From NCBI RefSeq assembly GCF_963662255.1, contig NC_085047.1, positions 89,896,259 to 89,960,258 of the forward strand: a stretch of DNA of 64,000 nt. Reading direction: 5' to 3'. Below the pieces are notes generated by a model. It saw only the letters and a program-made list of their open reading frames with translations. It had not been told where the DNA came from and made no database searches. The stretch comes from Cinclus cinclus. Lineage: Eukaryota; Chordata; Aves; Passeriformes; Cinclidae. Each line of letters starts with the position of its first letter. The first letter of the stretch is position 1. Below are positions 52,638 to 64,000 of the stretch, one piece after another. A program made the position numbers and the translations under genes.

Positions 52638-54470
52638 GTTTTTTGTCATTTTTCTGTTTGATACATACTAGTTGTGTCATCTTAGATCTCTTTCTTGAGT
52701 GAGGTCTAATGAATACTCAGCTACAACAGTGTATTTTTAATTATGGAAATACAGTGTATAGGCCACCTATTGAGAATTTTAAATGATTCATCTTCTCATT
52801 CCCTTTTTTGTCTTAACTGAGTGATACTGCAAGTAAAACGTTAATGGTAACTTGACCATTTCAAATTGCTGTCTTCTATTTGCTCATATTGAATGAAATC
52901 TGGTAATTATTACTATTCTTAAGGCAAAAGCCAGCTTCCATGCCTGTGATTAAAATTTCATCTTCATTCATTATAATGAAGCTTAAACTAGTTTCCTTTT
53001 ACAGTATTTCATTTGTGGGGAGGGTATTTTCTATGCATTTTGAGTAAGTCTTACTAAGCAAGAGACCTCCAGCATGCATCTTTTAAACAGTAATTTTCTG
53101 TAATATAATTCTTCCCATGTGCTGGGGGGTGGAAAGGAATTCCCATATCCATTTGGTTGGAGTGGGTGTTTGCCAGCACCACCTCCAGAGCTGCCTCTGA
53201 ATGCAGCTCCACGGGTTTCCCCGTCTGCAGCAAAGATGATCTGTGCCTGCTGGCTCATCTCTGTCATGCCAGACAGAAACCTTATCTGAAGGAAGCCAAA
53301 ATAATTGAGAAGTCAGTTGTTTGTGTACTCAAAATAAAACTTCTACATTTTTTCCATCCTTTTGCAAGTCATTTTCCTGGCAGCAGCACAACTCCCCAGG
53401 CAGCAGCGTGCCATGAGTGAGTGAAGCGTTTGGTCCTGCAGCAGGGTGCCATTTTCATGGGAATCCATGATTTTCTGAATGTTACTGCTTTTGCTTCACA
53501 ACCACCACTACATATAGGCTTTTCTTACAGGTTTCTGGTCTTGTTCCCTTTAGTGAACAACTACATAAGAAACCTTGAGGACATTTCTACTCTCCTCTTG
53601 GTGTGGGTCTTTGAAGAGATGCCCTGCAAAAGAAAAAAGGTTTAATAAAATGTGTAATGTAAAGGAGATTGGACACCAAGAATACAGGAGAGGTATTTGC
53701 AAATCTGTAGGAACAATAGAAATGGATGAGTTTTGGTGGTGATGGCAAGTAACAGTAACCTTGATAACATTTCATGCATGTTTGAGTTGCATAAGAGACT
53801 TTTTAAATGGCTCCTTTATTAAGCTTCTGGAAGTCTGCAAAACTTTCCAGTAACTTTCTAGTTCTAATTCACTCAATATGCCAGATTTGGGAAGGAAGAA
53901 TTGCCAAGTGAGATGTAATTTAAAGAATCTTGCTTGCATCAGTGTTCCTAGTAGGTTATTCCAGGAGTGTTATCCATCCAGGAGTATTTCTTGTGTTTGT
54001 CAACCCCTGTGGTGTATGTCTGCCTGGGTCAGTCTGTAGATCTGCAGCAGTCCCTGAATGCCATATATACTGATGCTTCCAGGAATCAACAGTTTTGTAT
54101 CTCCTCAGCTAATTTTATGAAAATGCTGGTTTTTTTTCAAATTTATAAACTTCATATTTTCCCATTTGAAAGCTACGTAGTACCACTTTCTCAGTGCACA
54201 TTTGGAAATTGGCAGGGAAGTTAGCCCTTTTTTCTTTGTGGAGTCACTTCCTAGTAAGAAGCAGTAATGAGGAATTGGTCATTCTTCAATGCAATCTTTT
54301 TTTAACGATGGGAAACTGTTCCTCTTTACTGTTGGTTAAGAGGCTTGGTGTACTTCCTTTTTACATACAAGTTTTTCAACTCAGATTTACACAATTGCCA
54401 TCATAGCTCTGTATAACATGGTTATGAAATCTCTTTCTCCAAGCTCTGGTGTGTGTGTTATTGGCATTTA

Positions 54471-54504
54471 TTTTTTTTTTTTTTGTTTGGTTGGTTTGGT
54501 TTTG
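54471..54504 (+). repeat. T14 followed by T/G-rich low-complexity tract
   Basis: T14 (54471-54484) runs into GTTTGGTTGGTTTGGTTTTG (54485-54504). Confidence 0.9.
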
Positions 54505-57500
54505 AAGACTTTTTCTTTTAAAAAAATAACTTAGTGATCTGATTTTGGTAGTTCTGATGTGATGTGTGTGGCAGATTGAATTATACACAGTTGTATTTTG
54601 ACATTCATCAGATTGCTTCTAAGTCTTGTTTTAAGTATTGAAATTTGATTACTAAAGTCTTTCACTAGTGGAAGTTACTAAAATTACTCTAATGTTGTGG
54701 GGTTTAGCTGAATATTTTCCAGTTCTTCCACACTAATTTTTAAAAGTGCAATCATAAGAAGTATGCACAGCATTTTTGGCACAGTCAGAGCACTAAATTG
54801 AGTCTTCAGTACTTTTTTCATGATGAATTTGTTTGTTTATCGGTGACCTGTCTGAGCCTCATCCAGAAGATCACAGAAAACACATTAAATTCCTAATAGA
54901 ACTAAGTCCCATTTGAAAATATTGGTTAGTTCTTAATTCGTTATTTCCAATTTTAGTGTTCTCGGGACACCATAAGGGTATAAAATTTACTACAGAATGA
55001 AAGAATGGTGGAAATAAAAATACATATGGTATCACTGTATAATAAATATATTGTTGTATAGCACAGCCTCCTAAGCCTTATACAGCTCATGTTAATAAAA
55101 ACAGGTCTACCTTACAAAAAAAACAGAAGTTATTTTAATCCCTTTAGAACTTCAAGCTTTCAGTGGTTTTGGCCTTCCTTATCACAGACCTGTAAGAAAT
55201 GCTAGTCTCTCCATTCAAAAACTAGCATTTAATAAAGTTGATTAAAAAAATAAATAACTTCTTAAAGCATATAGCTACTTGTAGAATTATTTATCACATA
55301 TTAAAGTTCCTAAAAAGGAATTTTGTGAAGTTTTTGTTTAGCCAAATATCTCTAGCTGAAATTAGCAATAAAATCAATCCCCTCATAGGAATTCAGCAAA
55401 AATAAAAGTATTTTTTCTGTGTCACTTATTGTTGCTTTGAAGCTTTCTAGCTTGTCAGAAAATGTGAGCATGACAGTAGGGGTGTGTCTTGTTCCTATTG
55501 GAGAATTGGATGAGGGTTAGTCATCTATATTTGCACTTTAAAGGAGTTAGCACACAGGAATTTAGGTTCAATTTTAGGGAGAGGAAGTAGTGGAAATGTT
55601 TATATGCAGCACAAATTCTTGCTCAATTTCCTAGAATCCTAGAATAGCTGCTTCCATGGTTGAATTTGTTCAGCTGAAGCACCTTCTGTGCTGTTCTTCT
55701 TCCTGCTTTGTAGTTGTATTGCTTAAAGAAAGCATGTTTGTTTGTGTGACAGTTTGGCAATGGTGGTGACTCTTCACCAGTGATGAAATTGAGAAGAACA
55801 TGGTTTTGTGGTAGTGAGAGAAGTGATGGGAATTCCTTTTAGGAGTTAGAGACACTAACTTTTAGGTGTAGTATCTTCAGTTTCAGGGGGAAAATAAACC
55901 GGATATATGATTGTGGTTACCTGGATTTCTGAGAAGGGCGTAATGGGAGATGTTCACAATGATTTCAAACACAGGGTAGAGATTTCTTCCATTCCCATCT
56001 AGAGCATATGGAGTTAGGTGCTGGCAGTGCTGATGCCACTGGACCGGTAGCAGATGATTTGCATAATATGTAATTGAAATACTTTGCTGCTTTTTGGAAC
56101 TATGTCTGTCTCACAATTATAATAAAAACCTAGACTTAGTTAAAGTAGCCATTTTCACTTTACTGATGATCTTTGAAGATATTGAGACATACTTAATAGC
56201 ATTAGTTTTGCATATGGAAAAATGACACAAGAACATACTGATGACAAAGTAGGGTTCTACCTTCCCACTATCAATTAGATACATAATTGCAAAAAAGTAT
56301 TAATTTTTAATGTGTGTTACTATAAAATGTTAAAATGTTTATCTAGAATCCAAGACAAACGCATGAATTTATGATTTTGGACATGTTGTACACTCACAAA
56401 CATTTCAGTAATTTTAATATGCATATCAACTGTATCCACTGAAACTAACATTAAAGAAGTCCAAGTCTCTGCTTGGTGAAACTAAAATCGGACTTTCTAA
56501 AAAATAATGTGTTGTAATTTCTAAAGAAACATCTGCTTGGATAAGGAAAAAAATCTGAAGTTGCAGAACAGACTAATGCAAAACAAACAAACAAACCCAC
56601 AAGAAAAATCCCCAATGAAAATGAAACACAAACTTGATGCCTTTTACAGAGCTGAAGCCAAAGAACTTTTCGTGAATATTCTGGAGAACTTATGGTCCAG
56701 AATAATGCTTCTTTTATTGCTTGATGAGACTTTCTCTGCTGGATGTGTGCACCAGACCCTTCATCTGCTCCAAAGTGAAAAGCCAAAAGCAGCAGTGAAT
56801 GCGGAACCTGAAGCTTGTCGCAGTGCTAGCTTGTTCAGAAGTTTGTTTTTATGAGTTTACAATTGTATATATTGTATTCTGTTGAAGTTTTAGCTTTATT
56901 GGGGTAGATTGTTTCTTGGGGTAGGTTATTTAAAGGATGTGCTGCTTCAAGAACTTAAAAAAAAAGTATAATTGAAACCATGATGTGTGCTACCTTTCAG
57001 CAGATTTTTCTACTGTGGTGGTTGCAATAAGGCTGAGGACATAAAGAAATCCTCCTATTTTTAATCTATATTGAGTAAATAAGTGTGTTCGTTGTATTAG
57101 GAGTTTCATCTAATAGATGTATATATTTTTCCCCCTCTCTCATGCAGAATGACTGCATGTGCTTGGAGGTACATTGACATTTACAGATCAAAGAACGAGC
57201 CTTTATTTTATTCAAAATTATGTGTGCAAAGATAAAAGGACCACCTGAACTCAGTGTGGTTGCGTGTACTGATGTCTTTGCTGTTGTTTTCCTCCATCGT
57301 CACCTTGGAGGACCCTTGATTTTGCCCCTCTCAGAGCCAGTTATGTTTCAACCTGTAGTGTCTGGCCTTAGAGCAAGCCCCAAAATTTGCTCCCAAGGTA
57401 GAGCTCACTATTAAAGAGTCACTCCATTGCCAGTAGCTCTTCCTACGCCCCATTCCAGCTGTGGAGGCAGTTTTTTTACTTCCTTACATTAAAAGTTTGT

Positions 57501-60500
57501 GTCTGAACCTTCAACTCTTTTGGTGTTTCATGTTTTACATAGAATAAAAATACTTCAAGCATTCTGCTAATTATAGCTCTTCTTCCAAACCAGTGAAAAT
57601 AGCGTACTTTATTTCCCCAAGTGCTGTCTTGTATGGAATTCATTTCACGGTGTTCCCTTCTGTCTTCCTTTCCCTCAGGTTCCTGGGAGAACCGAAGTTG
57701 GCTGGGGCAGCAGTGTGGGTCACTGCATTGCATCTATCTGCCTGGGTTGGGCTTTTTCCATGAGCACATGTTTATAGGGGTACATGTGTTTGTGTGCTTT
57801 GCATACTGTCATCCCCTTTGGCTTCACATCTTAGCACATGACAGTGGTAGCAGAGAGAAGAAACCGACGACTGTAGCTGAGGTATTAGAGGTGTTGTCTA
57901 CCTTGTTTGGTGTGTGGAGCTGAGTTACCATTTTGAAGACCAAGCTAAGATAACTGGTAAAAATAGATAGCCTCTGTATGTACTCTGGGGGACACCATTT
58001 TCCAGTGCATTGCAGTGACTCAAAGGACAACAGATTTTTTCAATACATAGGTGACAGTGGCTGTTCTTTCTCCCACCTTAGAATCACTGGGGAATTGTTT
58101 TCCTTCAGATGTGGCTATTTCCTTCAATATGCAACCCTAAGTAATTATTTTGGTATTACTTAATGTAGTTTTTTTTTATTGTGGCCTTGGGCTGTCTTGA
58201 AGTTTTTCCAGGGTATTTTTAAATATTAATTAGTTTCTTTTTCTCTACGTATTTGCACTTGGGTTCCATTGATTTCTGTTTCTCAGGTTTTTTGAAGACC
58301 TGAACAGTAGGTGACACGTTCTTATACCATGCAAACAGTATTTGTAAATTAGTGCTCGTGCCAAAAGAAACTGGGCTTTGTCTTACAATGTATAAGAAAA
58401 GGTTTCCTTACATTTTCTGAGTCTCAAAGGTGTTTTGTTTTGTGGAGTCTGTCCATAAAGCAGGACTCGACATGCTTAGAGTGTATGCAGACATGAAGTG
58501 CAAAGCTGCAATGCTGGAGAGAATGCCCACCTCGGTTGTTTTAAGGGGAAAGGTTCCAGCACAGATGACATTTTATGAAAATTGCTTCAGTGGTGAATGT
58601 GACTGCTTACTGACAAGTTATTTTTGTGGTCTCAGCAAATTCATTTGGATAGACACCTTTCTTAATGGCTGGTCAGCTTGGACATGTGGACATTTAAGGG
58701 TGCTCTACTAGATTACTATTTGTAGCTGTATTTTGCACTAGAAATTGATTTAGGACTTAAGCTGTAAACTGTCTAAATTGTATGCAGTCATTGCCATCAC
58801 TCCTGTTTGCAGTCTTTGGGATTTTGTAAATTAAAGGAAATGGAAAGCGAAAAGGAGAAAGGAAGAAAACATATTTTGGTGTGGCGGAAATGTCATTCTT
58901 TTTGTATATGGGCTCTGCCAGTTTACTAACCAACCTGTAAGATTTTTTTTTTTTTAATTGGTCATTCAGGAAGTTGTTCTCCAGATCAGGAGATAAATGT
59001 ATTACTTTATTGTTGCTCTATAGTTATTAAGTTTAATTCTACAGAAGAAATTGTTCTGGTTTGTGTGGGAGTCCTGGGGTTTTGTGTTTTGGCTGTGAGG
59101 ACTACACCTCAGAGGAGATGGACTGTTTTGTTAAGTGAGCCATTTCATCCTGTTACTTCCCCTTCATAGATGGAGATGCCTGGTTTTGTGTATGTAATTG
59201 CAAATAACCTGAGAGCCCTTGATTAACAAAGCTATGTGCATTGAAATTTAGGGAGGAAGTTAGTACAGAAAGGATGATATTTAGTTTGCTTTCCTCATCC
59301 TAAAAGGAGTTTGCAAGAAAGCTGTAGTATCAGATTTCTAAGGATTTTTGAGGTTTCTGAAGAGAAAATGTTACTAGCATGTATTTTCTTGTAACACTTA
59401 TTTATTGTTGTAAAACATTAGTATAATATAATGTGAGCATTCTGGCTTTATGGTAGAATTACTAAGGCTTTACATCGTGCTTGACATTGGTAAGGGTCAA
59501 GTGAAGTAAAATACAGTAAACTCAAAGGGTAGGTGAGTGTTGTACTTTCAGGTGGGACTGTCCTAAGCTTTTGGATGCTGAGATACTGCACTTTAGTCAG
59601 CATTTGGGTCATTGTCTTTGAGCATTTTGAGCATTTCTTTGACTTGAGGGGCTGTGTAGTTACTGCTTTGTACTTTCTCTGTTCAGGTTTGGCCTTGGTG
59701 ATCCAAACTTCAATCTCTATCTGTAACATCTATTACATCTTTTCAGATGCAGAATTCAAAGTAAATTTGAACATACAAGGAGTGAAATGACTAAGTTAGA
59801 ACTATAGTTGCTTGTCTAAAGTAGAATAATTCCCTCTCAGTTATTTGGAAGGGTCTTTAAATTGTAGGATTGTCATCTTGCATTCAGAATAGTCTACCTT
59901 GTACTTGCTGTATTTTTTTCCTCAATTTCTTTTTAATTGAGTGGGTCAGTGTTAAGAAGTCAAATTTGTATCCTGAGCTGTCCTGTGCACCTCTTTTACT
60001 TCATATAAATGTGAGACAGCTAAATATAAAGCATCTTTCTACCAAGTGCTGGAAGAGGAGAGGGAACATAGGCTACAATATACTTCCTGAGGGACAGGAG
60101 TATGCATTTAGGTAGACAGTTTGGAGCATCTCATGCATATTAGTGTTTTCCTTTGTTACTGTCCTCTGTTAGTGTTTGTGAAGGAGAGGCAAAACAGTGT
60201 AGCTGCTCTACATCGAGGGAACAGAAAGCAGTGGGAAGTCCAACATGACTATTGTGCCTTCTCCCCACACTTTATAGATGAGTTCTTAGAATTATAGGGC
60301 TGCCTTAGACTTAAGGTATTTCTGGTTATATTCTCTTATCAGTACATCTTTCAAAATCAAGATAATGTAATTTATAAGATTGCAAATTAGGTGGGAATAT
60401 TTTTGTGTTTGAAAGCAGAGACTGCATATTTAATGCAAGCAAGCTTCAATTTAAATATGTAGAGAGAAGTTAGAATGGTAGGTCTTGAGAAACCCCATTC

Positions 60501-62484
60501 ATTTTATATGCCTTTGATTTGAGACCAAGACAGATGTTTTCCTGTTATATAGAGGATTTGAAATTCCAGGACCATTTAAATTTGCTGAGTGAGTCTTCTA
60601 CTTCATTTTGCCACTGGGGTAGGAACATACATGAGGAACAGGCAGTTTAAGGAAGCCTCCAGATCATGTGTTTGTCTCTGTCCACATATGCCCCTATATT
60701 ACATCTTTATAATTTTAACCTTTTACTCTAAAATGCTTTGGGTACAGAAAACTCAGTACCTGATACTGGAATTTGAGTGTACCATTCCTAACCACAAATA
60801 GGCATGTGTAGTACAGTGTAAATTACAGGAATTAATGCAGTGGTTGTTTTTAATACAGTTGTTTTAATACAGCTGATTTCTTTACAGAAGCCTCCAGACC
60901 GAATAGTGTTTGATACGTGGAAAACTGACACTGCTTTTTCCTGTATTTGAAAAGTAGTGCTAAAGCAGCCTGGTTATCAAAATGTCAGGGTTTCACTTTG
61001 ACATTTAGAGAAGAGTTTCCATTTTCTGATTCATTCTAGAGTGGCTTTTTTTTTTTTATTGAGCTTCTTAGAGAAGATACAAAAAGTCATTAATTGAGCT
61101 GTAAAGCTCTATTTCTGTATTACAAATGCAGTTGAAGATTGCTGGAATTTATGGCAGTGTCCTTTAAAGAGTGCTGTTGATGGATATGTTACTTCTAAAA
61201 CACTGACTATCCCATATGGATCTTACCCTTTGAACATTTTCTTGGAAACTGGACCTGTAGGTGGAGGGGGAAGAGTGGGAGGTTGCAGTCTGAAAATGTG
61301 CAGAAATGTTTGGTTTTTCTTTCGCTGTAACAGAAGAAACTTTGGTCTGCTGAATTCCTTAGTAATAAAGAAGCAAAGAGAAGTTAATTTGAAATTACAA
61401 AAGCAATAGTAAATAACAAAACTACATGAATGTCTGATTTGAATATTCCAGTTGACAAGAAGTTGTGTTTAGCTCTGTACTGAGTGGATGAATTACTTAA
61501 TTTACATTGCATTATGGTGGGTTTTCTCCTGAAAAATTTTCCTGAAAAATTAATCGCTTCTTTCTTAATACAATTTTTAGTTTCTTTTAAAACAGACACT
61601 GTACACTTTGTGTCTGATTAAATGTATGCATTAATATGCAATATTCATTATCGTAATTTTAAGAGATGAATAACTTATTTGTTAAACAAAGGATCATTGT
61701 TTTTAACTGCATCTGTATGAAGTCAGATGGAATTGTAGTTTTGTTTGAATTCACAAGAAAAATAATTTTAAGTATCTTGAAAATTGACTAAAATGTCAAA
61801 GAAATATTACTTCTAAATAAAAATTAATTTTGAGAAATTTGCTTGTTTCTGTTGCATCTAACAGAAAACACTAGATTAGTAAATGGAAAGAAAATTTCTG
61901 GTTGCCTTGCCTTTGAAGATTTTTAAAACAAGGACGGCTGTTCTGTAAAATTTGGTTTAATGTTTAGGGGAACTAAAACATATTTCAATTTCAGCTGAAA
62001 TTTATTTCTTAACTTTTTACATAGCTCTGAAACTAGCAGCAATTATTTTTTTTTCTCTGAGTATTTATATTGGGAGTTCTCCTAGCTAATTTGTTTGCCT
62101 TCCTCAAATTTATCAGCCTCACACTTGTTTATCTTGAATGTTTCGTCTCTTTAATGGAAGTAGTTGTTTTAGAATACTATAATAACGTTAATTTTTTCAG
62201 CACTCTGGAGTGCTTTGTTTCAGTTTGAATTGGAATGGTTTTTTTTAAAAAAAACCCAAAACTCATTGCTATAAAAAAATAGTTGAAATGAAAATATTTC
62301 CATTAAAATTGTACTGTACTCATGTTCTTTATGTGGCTTCTATGATTTTATGGGTTTCTTTGGGGGGGTTTTATAGCCATAAAGCAAGTGGTACTGTTAA
62401 AAGCATTTTACTCTAGAGGGAGGGTGACTAAATTAAAATGCATTAAAATTAGTATGAAAAATTTTACAAGTAATTGCTTTATTA

Positions 62485-62539
62485 TTTTGGGTATTTTTTG
62501 TTGTGTTTTTGTTGGTTTTGTTTTGTTGTTTTTTGGTTG
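62485..62539 (+). repeat. T/G low-complexity tract
   Basis: Short T runs are separated by G or GG throughout, without a fixed unit. Confidence 0.85.
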
Positions 62540-64000
62540 ATTTCTTTTTTTAATTCAGAGGGTAATGGTCAGCAATACTTTAAAAAATTGAGTTACTGGG
62601 TAATTTATATTTCCCATGAAAGATTTTATTTAATTCTTTTTTTTTCCTATAAATACATTTTCAAATATTCATTTTAAGTTTAAAATCCATGCTTTGACAG
62701 CCTGTGTGAGAGTTGTGGGTGTCCATGTGTCCTTTTCAGCTCTAGTATCAGTTTCTGTGTTTTGGTTAGGTGATAGAGCATATTTTAGTTTTTTAATTGA
62801 GAAAAAAGCTCCTTGTATTTGTAAATAGACTGAGAGAGAGTACCTGATGGTATTAGATGTACTATTAATTTGAGATCTCTCTTTGATGACTCTTTTCTTG
62901 CTCAAGTTATTTCTTGCCAATTTACAGCTTTGTAGTAATATATAATAGCTGATCAAAAACTTATTTCAAACATAAAGGGTTGAATACATTATCGAAAAAT
63001 TAGTTCCGGCTTGTTATGATAAAAAAATCTATTAAGATATGTAAATACAGCAGTAGATGAAATTGTACAAATAGTTGGCTTTCTAATTGCCATGGGGAGA
63101 ACTAACAGCTTCACTCAGTAACATCCATTTTTATATATTTTCAGCTGCATATTTAGACTTGAAACTGGCTTCTCCAACATCAATACACGACATTTGAAGG
63201 ACACCATTTAATAGAACTCTAGTCCTTTAAAGAGGAAGTAGTTTTCAAAACTCAGTTGTATTGAGACACTTTTGTTGGTTTTGCAGTGTATTCTATAGTT
63301 TAAAGGTCCTTCCTTAATTTTCTTGATATTTGAATAAGAAGCTATTGGAGGATTCTTGTGGAGTTTCATCTGTCGTATTTAGTAGTATTTGGTCTTTTTC
63401 ACTGAATTCTGAATTGAGGAATTCTGTTTTGGAAATTTGGTATTGCACTTAGAGTTTCTCAAAGCAATAGTTTTCTTATACTGCAGCATTTTTCTGAAAG
63501 GGTTTTGAGGGCTTTTTCTCCTGTGATTTTGATTTGATACATAGGTAAGCTGCAAAAAATATCTTTGCTCATCATTTGTGTGTTAAAATTATGTATTAAA
63601 ATCAGAAGGTTTTAGAAAAGATGGATTGGGAGAATTCAGATGACATTGATGACTTGCCAACAATTTCTCAGAAATTCTCAATTGCTACTGAATGTTTTTT
63701 GTAAATGGAAGAGGGAAAAATAAAAAAGACTAATATCAAATCAAAAGACAGTAATAGCAAATCAGCTTTAGAAAAAGTCTGGTATCAAATCAAATTAAAA
63801 TTCCTTCAGAGAAGAGATGGAACTGTATTTAGTCTTAAGTTGCATACAAGATTTTACAAATTTATTGAGCGGTCTTGGAAAGGGGATGCTAGAGACTTTA
63901 ACTGCAAATACCTTTAATGTTTGGCTCATGTTATTCTTAAGCAGAACTTAATAACCATGAGTATGGATAAGCCCGTGGAGATGTTCTTTCTTCTCTGGGG

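Larger units (their letters stand above)
48982..64000 (+). other. NCK2 intron after the first coding exon (5' part)
   Basis: It starts at the GTGAGT donor and reaches the window end without any sequence that could encode the second or third SH3 domain, so the intron exceeds 15 kb. It contains a purine-rich G-run tract at 49128-49164, a candidate conserved block at about 51500-52450, a threefold 7-bp repeat at 52617-52637, T runs at 54471-54484, 58943-58955 and 61046-61057, an A12 run at 52253-52264, and a T/G tract at 62485-62539. No transposon is confidently recognised. Confidence 0.85.

Noticed and set aside
56451..56854. Overlapping 111-codon (-) and 105-codon (+) open frames
   Set aside because: Neither product is recognised; mutual overlap on opposite strands is the pattern of chance openness.
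57126..57170. A very strong acceptor (pyrimidine tract then ATGCAG at 57142-57147) after the NCK2 exon
   Set aside because: No good donor follows at exon distance, the downstream sequence encodes nothing like NCK2, and similar strong acceptors occur by chance elsewhere (for example near 13578, 28964 and 44088).
1..64000. CpG island or promoter, tRNA, rRNA, CRISPR array, endogenous retrovirus, or a multi-gene system
   Set aside because: Read through for each: no CpG-dense stretch, no cloverleaf with A and B boxes recognised, no regular repeat-spacer array, and no paired long terminal repeats or gag/pol-like frames.

Overview
The window looks like vertebrate, most probably avian, nuclear DNA. 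It is AT-rich and CpG-poor, almost wholly non-coding, and carries splice signals. The clearest interspersed repeat is a decayed, 5'-truncated CR1 LINE, the family typical of birds and other sauropsids. Low repeat density favours a bird over a crocodilian or turtle, but I cannot name the species.

The only protein-coding exon I can support is at 48740-48981 on the + strand. It encodes residues 1-75 and the first base of codon 76 of the adaptor NCK2: the complete first SH3 domain plus the start of the linker to the second. It ends in a phase-1 GT donor. The remaining coding exons (SH3.2, SH3.3, SH2) are not in the following 15 kb, so 48982-64000 is the 5' part of a long coding intron. The 48.7 kb upstream has no CpG island and no other recognisable coding exon. 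It is best read as the long leader intron(s) of NCK2, with the promoter outside the window.

Layout. 1-28689: non-coding sequence with T-rich tracts and short duplications. 28690-28761: a candidate 72-nt untranslated leader exon of NCK2 with a good acceptor and a near-perfect donor. 28762-39247: intron, including a possible recursive splice site at 38647/38648. 39248-40460: CR1 fragment on the - strand. 40461-48739: intron with a 27-bp duplication, candidate conserved elements and a second zero-length acceptor/donor motif at 47981/47982. 48740-48981: NCK2 first coding exon, with an upstream ATG overlapping the start. 48982-64000: intron.

The + strand carries many more long T runs than A runs (14 against 3 of at least 10 nt, counted by eye). 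This agrees with one + strand transcription unit covering the window. I saw no CRISPR array, operon, phage, tRNA or rRNA gene, and no undescribed multi-gene system. The most useful leads are the candidate leader exon, the overlapping uORF, the possible recursive splice sites and a few candidate conserved regulatory elements.
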